Below, in pieces: positions 1 through 10,100 of a stretch of 64,000 nt of DNA. The notes under the pieces were generated by a model, which had not been told where the DNA came from, made no database searches, and was given only the letters and a program-made list of their open reading frames with translations. The position numbers and the translations under genes were made by a program. Location of the stretch: positions 992,001 through 1,056,000 of the forward strand of contig NZ_CP012150.1 of NCBI RefSeq assembly GCF_001187505.1, written 5' to 3'. This DNA comes from Mycolicibacterium goodii. Lineage in GTDB: Bacteria; Actinomycetota; Actinomycetes; Mycobacteriales; Mycobacteriaceae. Numbering within the stretch: position 1 is the stretch's first letter; each line of letters starts with the position of its first letter.

Positions 1-374
1 CGCGGGATGCCCCGCGCCCCCACCAGCATCGCCACCGGTAATCCCCGGGCCGCGGCGCCCAGCACATCCGTCAGCGGATCCGACGCACCGCGGAAGGTCC
101 GCCAGCGGTAGCCGAAGCCGGCCGAGGCACTGTGCTCACCCAGTGCCCGTGCCATTCCCGCGGGTGTGGTGCCAAGACGCCGGGGCCAGATCGCGTTGAT
201 ATCGGCGTGCACCCGCGCCTGCTCGGCGCTGAACCATTGGCTGCCGTGTGACCCCAGCAACTTCTCCCGCTGTGCAGGGTCGAGCATCACACCGGCGACC
301 ACCGCGACCGTCGGTCCGCACGTGATTCCGTCGCGCTGGCGCAGCCGCAGCGCCGCGATCCGCTGGGGTTCCAC
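1..374 (-). CDS. Partial C39-like cysteine-peptidase-fold protein (N-terminal part)
   Basis: The minus strand reads open from a GTG at 374-372 to the left edge, about 124 residues, so the gene runs out of the window. The start follows AGGA at a 5-nt gap. Residues 10-25 contain QRDGITCGPT, the Gln...Cys-Gly-Pro arrangement of papain-like C39 peptidases, and the visible end reads GLPVAMLVGARGIPR, the kind of stretch that precedes the catalytic His in that fold. The His region lies outside the window, so catalysis cannot be judged. Peptidase fold is inference; it may be a non-catalytic relative. It diverges from the small secreted gene at 489. Confidence 0.6.
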   Translation of the reverse strand, partial: MEPQRIAALRLRQRDGITCGPTVAVVAGVMLDPAQREKLLGSHGSQWFSAEQARVHADINAIWPRRLGTTPAGMARALGEHSASAGFGYRWRTFRGASDPLTDVLGAAARGLPVAMLVGARGIP

Positions 375-488
375 ACAAATCCTGTCACTCGTCAATCAAT
401 TACTGCCAGCTGAAATTAAATCGCTGAGCTGCAGGTTTACCCATACATAACAGAGATCCCCCAAGCCTAGAAGAACAGGATCACCAAA

Positions 489-782
489 GTGCGAAAGACA
501 GCGAAGAGGTTCGGTGTTGCGACGGTGGCAGCCAGTGGCCTGGCGGCGACCCTGATCGGCCTCGCGGCTCCCAGCCAAGCAGCCCCCAGCGGCCCCAGCA
601 ACGCCCAGCAGACCATCAGCCAGTTGCAGCGGCAGGGCTACCACGTCATCGTCAACCGGATCGGTGCGAACCCGATCGACGAGGCCGTCGTCGTGGCCGT
701 CCGCCCGGGGACGAACTTCACCCGTACCGACAGCCTCAACACCGGCGTCACGCAGAAGACCGTCTACGTCGACGTGAAGTAG
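489..782 (+). CDS. Small secreted protein of unknown function
   Basis: 97 residues from a GTG start with AGGA eight bases upstream. The first 32 residues are a clear Sec signal peptide: basic start RKTAKR, hydrophobic core, and an A-x-A type cleavage site near SQAA. The mature part is only about 65 residues, has no cysteine, and reads as a small alpha/beta domain (AQQTISQLQRQGYHVIVNR near its start). Proteins of this size and pattern are common in mycobacteria, but no function is known to me. It stands alone and ends before a hairpin terminator at 819-856. Confidence 0.75.
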   Translation: MRKTAKRFGVATVAASGLAATLIGLAAPSQAAPSGPSNAQQTISQLQRQGYHVIVNRIGANPIDEAVVVAVRPGTNFTRTDSLNTGVTQKTVYVDVK

Positions 783-818
783 TCGACGTGGAGTAGGCCT
801 GCGCCGCCCAGAAACCGT

Positions 819-856
819 CAGCCCCCGTCGGACTTGTCCCCCTCCGGCGGGGGCTG
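819..856 (+). terminator. GC-rich hairpin terminator after the small secreted gene
   Basis: A 13-bp stem (819-831 with 844-856) with one G-T pair and a 12-nt loop follows the stop at 782. There is no U-run, as is usual for mycobacterial intrinsic terminators. It separates the secreted gene from the DUF427 gene. Confidence 0.6.
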
Positions 857-926
857 ATGCCCGTTCGCACCGGGCCGCCTTCTCCGAGCGCCCTCCCGAT
901 CGCGGCGTGCCGTCGATAATGAGGAC

Positions 927-1721
927 ATGGCAGTCAAAATGGCGGATCTGTTCGCCTCCAACCTCGATTCCCTGCGATATCAGCCGACTGCCAAGCGGAT
1001 TCGCGCTTGCCTTGGCGGTGAACCGGTCGTCGACACCTGCGATGCGGTGCTCGTCTGGGAACCGCGCCGGATCGTCCCGACGTACGCGGTTCCGCGCGCG
1101 GCGGTGTCGGCGCAACTGGTTCCCGCGGGCGGCGAATACGGCGACGACGAGATCCCCGGCTTCCTCGATCCGTCCGTCCCGTTCACCGCGCACACCTGCC
1201 CGGGAACCGGGTTCGACGTCATGGCCGGTGGTGAGAACGGCCCGGCGGCGGCGTTCACCCCCGACGATCCCGATCTCGCGGATTTCGTGATACTCGACTT
1301 CGACTCGTTCGAATGGCGTGAGGAGGACGAACCCGTCGTCGCCCACCCGCACGACCCGTTCCACCGGATCGACATCCTGCGCAGTTGTCGCCATGTGCGC
1401 ATCGAGCTCGACGGCCGTGTGCTGGCCGAGTCGACGCGGCCCATGCTGCTGTTCGAGACCGGCCTGCCCACGCGTTTCTATCTGCCCTATGACGACGTCG
1501 TGACACCGCTCGACCTGAGCGAGACCGTCACCTTCTGCGCCTACAAGGGACGCGCGAGCTATTACTCGGTGCCCGACGGCCCCGCCGACATCGCATGGAC
1601 CTATCACGAACCGCTGCACGACGCCGCACCGGTGCGCGACCGGATCTGCTTCTTCGACGAACGCGTCGACGTCGTCGTCGACGGGCGGCGTCAGGACCGC
1701 CCGCGCACACCGTGGAGTTGA
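927..1721 (+). CDS. DUF427 family protein
   Basis: 264 residues. The C-terminal 100 residues carry the DUF427 pattern: LFETGLPTRFYLPYDDV (about residues 172-188), then CAYKGRASYYSV and DIAWTYHEPLHDAAPVRDRICFFDE, ending in VDVVVDG. The N-terminal half looks like a diverged second copy (EPRRIVPTYAVP near residue 47), which fits the longer two-domain members of the family. Biochemical role is unknown. A GATAAT hexamer at 915-920 sits six bases before the ATG, so the message may be leaderless, although GAGGA in the same gap could also act as a ribosome site. Confidence 0.8.
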   Translation: MAVKMADLFASNLDSLRYQPTAKRIRACLGGEPVVDTCDAVLVWEPRRIVPTYAVPRAAVSAQLVPAGGEYGDDEIPGFLDPSVPFTAHTCPGTGFDVMAGGENGPAAAFTPDDPDLADFVILDFDSFEWREEDEPVVAHPHDPFHRIDILRSCRHVRIELDGRVLAESTRPMLLFETGLPTRFYLPYDDVVTPLDLSETVTFCAYKGRASYYSVPDGPADIAWTYHEPLHDAAPVRDRICFFDERVDVVVDGRRQDRPRTPWS

Positions 1722-1815
1722 CAGAACTGAGCAGAACGTAAAGGAACCCGGGTTTCGGACCGACGAGTTGTGGCAACATCACCGACGGACAGTTACTCCG
1801 ACATCGGGTGGACTC

Positions 1816-3675
1816 ATGGTGGGCTCAACGAAGTTGTCGCTGGTGGCCGCGCCGGGGACCGAGGGCGGCGGCGCCGCCCTCGACCAGGTGATCGGCCTGT
1901 CGGCGGTCGCGACGGTCATCACGGTTGCGCTGCTGTGGATCGGTTACCTGCACCGGCAACGACGCATCACGTGGCTCAACACCTTCGCCGAACGACTCGG
2001 GCGTAAATTCCACCGCCCGCCGTGGGTGGCCCTGCAGATCTTCCTGTTCACCTCGACCATCATCTGCGCGCTGTTCGGTTTCATCTGGGACGTGAGCCTG
2101 CATATCGGCAAGGGCCGCGACGAGGGTCCGCTCGCCAACCCGGCGCACTACTTCATCCTCATCGGCCTGTTTCTGCTCTTCATCGCCGGTGTCATGGCGA
2201 TCGTCCTGCCCTACGAGAAGCCGGGGCCCGCGGCGATCCGGATCACCCGCACCTGGTACGCACCCGTCGGCGGCGTGCTGATGGCGCTGTGCGGCCTGTA
2301 CGCGCTGATCGGTTTCCCGCTCGACGACATCTGGCACCGCATCTTCGGCCAGGACGTGACCCTCTGGGGCCCAACGCATCTGATGCTGATCGGCGGTGCC
2401 GGGTTGTCGTTGATCGCGGTGCTGCTGCTCGAACACGAGGGCCGGGTCGCCATGGGGCGCACCGGCGTCCAGGACATCAAGGAGGACTCCAGGTTCAACA
2501 TCTTCCTGCGGTATCTGTCGTTCGGCGGTCTGTTCGTCGGGCTGTCGGTGTTCCAGATCGAGTACGACTTCGGGGTCGAGCAGTTCCGCCTGGTGCTGCA
2601 ACCCATGATGATCGCCGGGGCGGCCGCGCTGGCCGCGGTGGCCGCGCGCCTGGTGCTCGGCCCGGGCGGGGCCCTGATCGCCGCGGCGCTGGCGATCGTG
2701 CTGCGCGGTGCGGTCGCGGTGGTGGTCGGCCCGGTGCTCGGCGCACCGCTGAGTTGGTGGGCGCTGTATCTCGGCCCCGCCCTGGTGGTCGAGTTGGTGG
2801 CGCTGACACCACTTGTCAAGCAGCCCTTGATCTTCGGTGCGGTCAGCGGTCTCGGGGTGGCGACGGTGGGGCTGTGGTTGGAATCGCTGTGGATCCGCGC
2901 GATGTACGAGTACCCGTGGCCGACGAGCATGTGGGGCGAGGCACTGGCCATGGCGGTCCCGGTCGCCATCGGTATGGGCCTGTGCGGTGCACTGCTGGCG
3001 CTGGTGCTCACCAGCAGGCGGCTGCCGCGCCCGGCCGTCGGCATCTCGATCGTGGTGGCCACGGTGCTGGCGATCGGCGGTGCCGTCGCCAACGGTCTGC
3101 GCATCGAGGTGCCCGAGAACGCCACCGCCACAATCGCACTCACCGACGCACCGGCGGCGGGTGGGCAGCGCATGGTCGACGCCGACGTCCGGATCACCCC
3201 GGCCGACCTGGTCGGCGCGGACCCGGAATGGGTGTCGATCCTGTCCTGGCAGGGTGGGCTGGACAACCGGCGCGGGCTGATCGTGAACCGCCTCGAGCAA
3301 CTCGGTCCCGGTCACTACCGCACCACCCGGCCCGTCCCGGTGTCCGGCGACTGGAAGACGCTGCTGCGCGTGCAGGACGGCACCATCATGGCGGGCGTTC
3401 CGATCTACCTGCCTGCCGACCCGGGAATCGGCGCCGAGGCGCAGCCCGCCGAGGCCGTCAGCACCCGGGAATTCGTGCCGGAGATCACGATCCTGCAGCG
3501 TGAGCGCAACCTCGATCACCCTTCGTGGTTGTTCGGGGCGGCTTCGCTGGTGGTCCTGGCCTGCACCCTGATCCTGATCGCCGCGCTGTCGTGGGGTGCG
3601 GGCCGGGTGAACTCCCGTGAGCTGGCGGCGGGCAGTACGGCCGACGAGCCGCGACCGGTGCAGCCGCAGACGTGA
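1816..3675 (+). CDS. Polytopic membrane protein with a YtkA/CopC-like outer domain
   Basis: About 619 residues from the ATG at 1816; an upstream in-frame start at 1768 would add 16 unlikely residues. Roughly ten hydrophobic helices fill residues 1-420. Residues 430-580 form a soluble beta-rich domain with LGPGHYRTTRPVPVSGDWKT, a pattern like the YtkA/FixH or CopC-type extracytoplasmic domains, and a last helix near 585-605. It opens a tight operon: its stop overlaps the next start (GTGA). The neighbouring cupredoxin-like lipoprotein suggests metal, perhaps copper, handling, but that is inference and no characterised relative is recognised. Confidence 0.7.
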   Translation: MVGSTKLSLVAAPGTEGGGAALDQVIGLSAVATVITVALLWIGYLHRQRRITWLNTFAERLGRKFHRPPWVALQIFLFTSTIICALFGFIWDVSLHIGKGRDEGPLANPAHYFILIGLFLLFIAGVMAIVLPYEKPGPAAIRITRTWYAPVGGVLMALCGLYALIGFPLDDIWHRIFGQDVTLWGPTHLMLIGGAGLSLIAVLLLEHEGRVAMGRTGVQDIKEDSRFNIFLRYLSFGGLFVGLSVFQIEYDFGVEQFRLVLQPMMIAGAAALAAVAARLVLGPGGALIAAALAIVLRGAVAVVVGPVLGAPLSWWALYLGPALVVELVALTPLVKQPLIFGAVSGLGVATVGLWLESLWIRAMYEYPWPTSMWGEALAMAVPVAIGMGLCGALLALVLTSRRLPRPAVGISIVVATVLAIGGAVANGLRIEVPENATATIALTDAPAAGGQRMVDADVRITPADLVGADPEWVSILSWQGGLDNRRGLIVNRLEQLGPGHYRTTRPVPVSGDWKTLLRVQDGTIMAGVPIYLPADPGIGAEAQPAEAVSTREFVPEITILQRERNLDHPSWLFGAASLVVLACTLILIAALSWGAGRVNSRELAAGSTADEPRPVQPQT

Positions 3676-3875
3676 CGCCGCAGATGACCGCCGACCTCGT
3701 CACCTACCAGGCCGACCACACGTTGCTGCTGGCGCTGCCCGCGTTCGCACCGGCAATCGTGGTGGCGGGTGTCGTGGTGTACATCGCGATGCGTGACCGC
3801 CGACGCAAGGCCACACCGGGAGATGGGGCTCACAGTGAACCCGAGGACGTTGCAAGCGAAGATGACTCACCGTGA
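3672..3875 (+). CDS. Small single-pass membrane protein
   Basis: 67 residues from a GTG that overlaps the previous stop by four bases (GTGA); an ATG at 3684 is an alternative. Residues 17-40 are one membrane helix, followed by the basic stretch MRDRRRK and an acidic tail. Its stop again overlaps the next start by four bases, so it is translated as part of the operon. No family recognised. Confidence 0.65.
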   Translation: MTPQMTADLVTYQADHTLLLALPAFAPAIVVAGVVVYIAMRDRRRKATPGDGAHSEPEDVASEDDSP

Positions 3876-4318
3876 CGAACCGTAAACGCAGTTTGATCGT
3901 TTTGACCTCGGCCATGACACTCGCACTCGCGGTGGTCACCGCGGGCTGCGGCTCCGACGGCTCCGACGAACAGGGCTCGGCGGCCCCCGCGAGTCCCAGC
4001 CAGTCGACCGTCAGCCCGTCGGACATGACCGATCAGCAGCAGGCGCCCAGCCGGCTGGTGATCGACGTGACGATCAAGGGCGGCGAGGTGACGCCGACCA
4101 ACGAGCAGGTGCAGGGCAAGGTCGGGGATCCGATCGTGGTGCGGGTCAACAGCGATGCCGCCGACGAACTCCACGTGCACTCCAACCCCGAGCACAACTT
4201 CCCCATCGAGGCGCGTAACGGCCAGCAGTTCCAGTTCACCGTCGACGTGCCAGGCACCGTCGACATCGAACTGCACCAGCTCAACCGCGTGATCGCCAGC
4301 GTGCAAGTGCAGCAGTGA
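3872..4318 (+). CDS. Cupredoxin-like lipoprotein
   Basis: 148 residues. A basic start and hydrophobic segment end in VTAGC at about residue 26, a lipobox-like site (Thr at -3 is unusual), followed by a Ser/Pro/Gln linker. The mature domain of about 95 residues has the edge-strand pattern of EfeO/cupredoxin_1-type domains: GGEVTPTNEQVQGKVGDPIVVRVNS, then a His cluster HVHSNPEHNF that could bind copper, and a closing GTVDIELHQLNRVIASVQV. The type-1 Cys ligand is absent. It sits third in the operon between two membrane proteins by GTGA overlaps. Metal binding is inferred. Confidence 0.7.
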   Translation: MTNRKRSLIVLTSAMTLALAVVTAGCGSDGSDEQGSAAPASPSQSTVSPSDMTDQQQAPSRLVIDVTIKGGEVTPTNEQVQGKVGDPIVVRVNSDAADELHVHSNPEHNFPIEARNGQQFQFTVDVPGTVDIELHQLNRVIASVQVQQ

Positions 4319-5613
4319 CTTCGGACCGAACCACCCTGCTGGCCCATGGCTTGGGCGGTTCGACCGATCTTCCGATCCCGTACACCTACGCGCTGATCGG
4401 CGCGGCCTGGACGTTGACGTTCACGTTCGCCGTGGTGGCCTTCGCGTGGCGCAAGCCGCGGTTCGACCCGGACAAGCCCGGGTGGCCGCTGCCCGCGTGG
4501 GTGACCACGGTGGTGGACGCCCCGGTCACCCGGTGCTGCGTCGGCCTGTTCGCGCTGGCGTTCACCGGGTGGGTCGGGGTCGCGGCGTTCGCCGGACCGC
4601 AGGATGCGACGAATCCGCTGCCCGGGGTGTTCTACGTCCTGCTGTGGGTGGGCCTGGTCGCGCTGTCGCTGCTGATCGGGCCGGTGTGGCGGGTGCTCTC
4701 GCCGGTGCGCACGCTGCTGCGACCGGTGCGTGCGGTGGTCCGCCGCGCACCGGTGCGCTACCCGAGAAGGCTGGGCTACTGGCCCGCGGCCGCGGGCCTG
4801 TTCGCGTTCGTGTGGCTGGAACTGGCCAGCGCGGACCCGGGATCGCTTGCGGCCATTCGCAACTGGCTGTTGATCTACCTCGCGGTGACGCTGGCCGGCG
4901 CGGTGTGCTGCGGTGAGCGGTGGCTGGCGAATGCCGACCCGTTCGAGGTGTACAGCGTGGTCGCGTCCCGGCTGTCGCCGTTGCGCAGGCACGCCGGGCG
5001 CATCGTACTCGGCAATCCGTTCGACCATCTGCCCTCGCTGCCGGTGCGGCCGGGCGTGGTGGCGGTCCTCGCGGTGCTGCTCGGATCGACGGCGTTCGAC
5101 AGCTTCTCGGCGATGCCGCAGTGGCGCAACTTCGTCGACGCCCATTCGGGGTCGGCGCCGGGCGCGACGCTGATCCGCACCGCGGGGCTGGCGGTGTTCG
5201 TCGCGGTCGTGGCCGGCACGTTCTGGGCCGCGGCCCGCGCGACCGGCGGCGTGGACCGTCGACTCCGACGCGAACTTCCCGGCAGGATGGCCCACTCGTT
5301 GATCCCGATCGTCATCGGCTACGTCTTCGCGCACTATCTGACCTACCTCGTCGAGCGCGGGCAGCAGGCGGTCCACCTGCTGCTCGGCCTGCACGACGCG
5401 CAGGTGTACTACGTCCTGTCGACGCACCCGGCGGTGTTGGCGACGCTCAAGGTCGGTTCCGTGCTCGCGGGCCACGTGGCGGGCGTGATCGCCGCGCACG
5501 ATCGGGCCCTGCGACTGCTGCCGGATCGCCATCAGCTCACCGGGCAGCTCGCGATGATGCTGGTGATGGTCGGCTACACCTTCACGGGTCTGTATCTGCT
5601 TTTTGGCGGTTAG
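4315..5613 (+). CDS. Polytopic membrane protein of unknown function
   Basis: 432 residues, GTG start overlapping the lipoprotein stop. Ten or more hydrophobic segments are visible, beginning around residue 20 (YTYALIGAAWTLTFTFAVVAF), with a His-bearing late segment (VIGYVFAHYLTYLVERGQQAVHLL). No transporter signature was recognised. It ends the four-gene operon begun at 1816 and its stop overlaps the convergent TetR gene by four bases. Co-translation with the lipoprotein argues for one membrane complex. Confidence 0.65.
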   Translation: MTSDRTTLLAHGLGGSTDLPIPYTYALIGAAWTLTFTFAVVAFAWRKPRFDPDKPGWPLPAWVTTVVDAPVTRCCVGLFALAFTGWVGVAAFAGPQDATNPLPGVFYVLLWVGLVALSLLIGPVWRVLSPVRTLLRPVRAVVRRAPVRYPRRLGYWPAAAGLFAFVWLELASADPGSLAAIRNWLLIYLAVTLAGAVCCGERWLANADPFEVYSVVASRLSPLRRHAGRIVLGNPFDHLPSLPVRPGVVAVLAVLLGSTAFDSFSAMPQWRNFVDAHSGSAPGATLIRTAGLAVFVAVVAGTFWAAARATGGVDRRLRRELPGRMAHSLIPIVIGYVFAHYLTYLVERGQQAVHLLLGLHDAQVYYVLSTHPAVLATLKVGSVLAGHVAGVIAAHDRALRLLPDRHQLTGQLAMMLVMVGYTFTGLYLLFGG

Positions 5614-6176
5614 AGCCCGGCGGCGGTGAGCAGCGCCTGCGCCGCAGCGCGCCCCGCGTCGCCGCGGCGCGCGTCGTTGAACACCATGGAGCGGCTGGCG
5701 ACCCCGTCGGTGAGGATCGCGAGCTGCTCGGCCAGCGGCTGCGGGTCCTCGGCCCCCAGCTCGGTGAGCAACTCGGCGATACGAATGGTGAAGGCCTGCT
5801 TGCGTTCCCGGGTGTAGGCGTGCGCCGGGCTGTCCGGATCGGGAAACTCGGTGGCCGCGGCGACGAACGGGCAGCCGCGCACCGGGCCGTCGCCGCGCGT
5901 CGGCACCGTGAACATCGCCAGGATACGTTCGCGGGCAGGCACTCTCGCGTCGTAGAGGGCGCTCTCCACGGTCAGCCCGGATTCGTAGACGTACTGCAGG
6001 TAGGTCACCACAAGGTCGTCCTTGGCCGGGAAGTGTGCGTACAGCGTGCGTTTGGACACCGGCGCCTCGGCGGCGATCTGTTCCATCGTGGTCGCGGTGA
6101 TGCCCTGCGCCTCGAACAGCGCGGCGGCGGCCGCGATGATGCGTTCCCGGCCTCCACGACCGCGCGGTTTGGTCAC
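5610..6176 (-). CDS. TetR/AcrR-family repressor of the adjacent nitroreductase
   Basis: 188 residues, GTG start. Residues 10-55 form a typical TetR helix-turn-helix (ERIIAAAAALFEAQGITATTMEQIAAEAPVSKRTLYAHF). The ligand domain contains RGCPFVAAATEFPDPDSPAH, a signature of the TetR_C_33-like group, with one Cys that might be redox or electrophile sensitive (inference). It is divergent from the nitroreductase at 6266, with two matching palindromes between them, so it most likely represses both genes. Confidence 0.85.
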   Translation of the reverse strand: MTKPRGRGGRERIIAAAAALFEAQGITATTMEQIAAEAPVSKRTLYAHFPAKDDLVVTYLQYVYESGLTVESALYDARVPARERILAMFTVPTRGDGPVRGCPFVAAATEFPDPDSPAHAYTRERKQAFTIRIAELLTELGAEDPQPLAEQLAILTDGVASRSMVFNDARRGDAGRAAAQALLTAAGL

Positions 6177-6183
6177 GCCGTCA

Positions 6184-6250
6184 GTATACGTTTGCGTTTA
6201 CTTTCCGCGGCGGACACGCTAGGGTCCCGGATGTAAACGCAAACGTGTAC
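6184..6250. promoter_or_regulatory. Twin TetR operators around the nitroreductase promoter
   Basis: Two 18-bp sites, 6184-6201 and 6233-6250, are imperfect inverted copies of each other; each is itself a dyad of the form GTAxACG-N4-CGTxTAC with one mismatch. Between them lie a possible -35 TTTACT (6197-6202) and a -10 TAGGGT (6220-6225) with a 17-nt spacer pointing at the nitroreductase. Repressor bound at both sites would cover both divergent starts. The pattern is seen directly; the binding protein is inferred to be the neighbouring TetR. Confidence 0.8.
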
Positions 6251-6265
6251 TTGAAAGGGTTTCGC

Positions 6266-6952
6266 ATGTCCCTGCCCACCGCTGACCTGGCCGAAACCGC
6301 CGACCGGTTGATCCGAGGCCGACGCGCCATCCGCGCGTTCCGGCCCGACGAGGTGCCCGAGGAGACCATGCGCGCGGTGTTCGAACTGGCGGGCCACGCG
6401 CCGTCGAACTCCAACACGCAGCCATGGCACGTCGAGGTGGTCAGCGGCCCCGCGCGCGACCGCCTGGCCGACGCCCTGGTCGCCGCGCACGCCGAGGACC
6501 GCGTCTCGGTGGATTTCCCGTATCGCGAGGGCCTCTTCGACGGCGCGCTGCAGAACCGGCGCGCCGATTTCGGTGCCCGCCTCTACGCCGCGCTGGGCAT
6601 CGCGCGTGGTGAGACCGATCTGCTGCACGGATACAACACCGCCAGCCTGCGGTTCTACGGTGCACCGCACGTCGCGATGTTGTTCGCGCCCAACAACACC
6701 GAAGCCCGCATCGCGGCCGACATGGGGATCTACGCGCAGACGCTGATGCTCGCCATGACCGCGTACGGCATCGCGTCGTGCCCGCAGGCACTGCTGAGCT
6801 TCTACGCCGACACCGTGCGTGCCGAACTCGGTGTCGACGGGCGAAAACTGCTGATGGGCATCTCCTTCGGCTACGCCGACGACACCGCGGCCGTCAACGG
6901 CGTGCGCATCCCGCGCGTCGGCCTGTCGGAGACCACCCGCTTTTCCCGCTGA
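6266..6952 (+). CDS. Nitroreductase-family flavoprotein
   Basis: 229 residues from the ATG at 6266, which has AAAGG upstream; the longer frame starts inside the operator. The N-terminus RRAIRAFRPDEVPEETMRAV and HAPSNSNTQPWHVEVV are the FMN-binding pattern of the nitroreductase superfamily, and the middle has GIASCPQALLSFY. Such enzymes reduce nitro compounds or quinones with NAD(P)H. The flanking TetR and twin operators suggest induction by a xenobiotic or electrophile. Substrate unknown. Confidence 0.85.
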   Translation: MSLPTADLAETADRLIRGRRAIRAFRPDEVPEETMRAVFELAGHAPSNSNTQPWHVEVVSGPARDRLADALVAAHAEDRVSVDFPYREGLFDGALQNRRADFGARLYAALGIARGETDLLHGYNTASLRFYGAPHVAMLFAPNNTEARIAADMGIYAQTLMLAMTAYGIASCPQALLSFYADTVRAELGVDGRKLLMGISFGYADDTAAVNGVRIPRVGLSETTRFSR

Positions 6953-6969
6953 CCCGTTACCGTCGAGGC

Positions 6970-7521
6970 ATGCGTGCACTGATTGTCGTCGACGTCCAGA
7001 ACGATTTCTGCGAGGGCGGCTCGTTGGCGGTCACCGGTGGCGCGGCGGTGGCCCGCGCGATCACCGAACTGCTGGCCGGTGATCATGGTTACGACCATGT
7101 GGTCGCCACAATGGATTTCCACATCGACCCCGGTGAGCACTTCTCCGACACCCCCGACTACCGGGTGTCGTGGCCACGCCACTGCGTGGCCGACACCCCG
7201 GGCAGCGAGTTCCACCCGGATTTCGACCCAGGCCCGGTGGAGGCGGTGTTCCGCAAGGGCCACTACTCGGCGGCCTACAGCGGCTTCGAGGGCACCGACG
7301 AATCCGGGACTACGCTGGCCGACTGGCTGCGTGACCGCGACGTCGACACGGTCGACGTCGTCGGCATCGCCACCGACTACTGCGTGGCCGCCACGGCGGC
7401 CGACGCCGCGGAAGCCGGTTTCGCCACCCGTGTGCTCACCGGGCTCACGGCCGGTGTCGCACCCGAGAGCACGACCGCCGCGATCGACCAATTGCGTTCT
7501 GCCGGAGTGACGATCGGGTGA
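6970..7521 (+). CDS. pncA: Nicotinamidase/pyrazinamidase PncA
   Basis: 183 residues. It hydrolyses nicotinamide to nicotinate for NAD salvage and, by family knowledge, activates the drug pyrazinamide. The whole mycobacterial site is present at the same numbering as the M. tuberculosis enzyme: catalytic D8, K96 and C138, and metal ligands D49, H51, H57 and H71. The ATG at 6970 gives this numbering, which fixes the start. It follows the nitroreductase by 17 bases and may share its transcript. At the stop codon there is a short tandem repeat (GATCGGGTGAT twice, about 7511-7533). Confidence 0.95.
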   Translation: MRALIVVDVQNDFCEGGSLAVTGGAAVARAITELLAGDHGYDHVVATMDFHIDPGEHFSDTPDYRVSWPRHCVADTPGSEFHPDFDPGPVEAVFRKGHYSAAYSGFEGTDESGTTLADWLRDRDVDTVDVVGIATDYCVAATAADAAEAGFATRVLTGLTAGVAPESTTAAIDQLRSAGVTIG

Positions 7522-7690
7522 TGATCGGGTGATGATCCCGACACCCGGGAAAGGTTTAACCTGCGGAGATCGGTGATCCCGCTGCTCACCGCGGGTCGGC
7601 GCGCCCGATCCCCGGCCGCCCCCCGGCCGCCAGGGCACCGACGCTTGGCATTGTCCGACGCCGCCGCGCCGAGCGCCGTAAGGTCGAACC

Positions 7691-9832
<2,142 letters not shown>

Positions 9833-9895
9833 CGTGCTCGTAAGTTGCTCGCGGGCCCAAAATCGCGGGTCGTACCAGGAAATATGGTAATTTTC

Positions 9896-10017
9896 CAGGC
9901 AGCAGCCGTGGCCGCCCTAGTAGGCGCCGAGTCACTGCTTAGTGCCACCGGCCGGGCGGGCCGGGGGTAGGAGCCGAAGAGCGGCGGCAACTACCCTGCG
10001 GCCACGGCTGCTGCCTG
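9896..10017 (+). ncRNA. Candidate structured RNA: 122-nt multibranched hairpin
   Basis: A perfect 20-bp inverted repeat (9896-9915 with 9998-10017) encloses three further stems: 9933-9936/9941-9944, 9948-9953/9959-9964, and 9965-9970/9991-9996, the last capped by GCCG/CGGC (9973-9976/9982-9985). A -10 hexamer TATGGT at 9883-9888 places a start within a base or two of the 5' arm, so a transcript would begin and end in the outer stem. The gap between glgX and the MarR gene (9833-10100) has no reading frame. No known riboswitch or sRNA class was matched by eye; a cloverleaf-like sRNA, terminator or mobile hairpin are all possible. Strand is inferred from the -10. Confidence 0.5.
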
Positions 10018-10073
10018 ATTCAGCGTTTGCCCAGCCAGCACCGTTCCCACCCGCGCGGCACTACGCCGTAATG

Positions 10074-10094
10074 CCTCTGTCACAGAGGTATTCT
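10074..10094 (+). promoter_or_regulatory. MarR-gene promoter with overlapping palindromic operator
   Basis: CCTCTG-TCA-CAGAGG (10074-10088) is a perfect dyad that abuts a -10 hexamer TATTCT (10089-10094). Six bases later comes the GTG at 10101. Placement over the promoter fits autorepression by the MarR protein; this is inference. Confidence 0.65.
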
Positions 10095-10100
10095 GGGCGG

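Noticed and set aside
396..1619. 407-codon minus-strand frame opposite the DUF427 gene
   Set aside because: Shadow of a high-GC gene: its product is low-complexity Arg/Gly/Asp, and the plus strand carries a clear family protein.
1825..3519. 564-codon minus-strand frame
   Set aside because: Antisense shadow of the membrane protein at 1816; composition rich in Gln/His/Arg with no domain.
4033..5532. 499-codon minus-strand frame
   Set aside because: Antisense shadow of the cupredoxin/membrane genes; Arg/Gln-rich, no motif.
9896..10017. Known riboswitch (SAM-IV, cobalamin, c-di-AMP) or Ms1/6S RNA
   Set aside because: The inner loops do not show the conserved core sequences I know for these classes, and the element is too short for Ms1.
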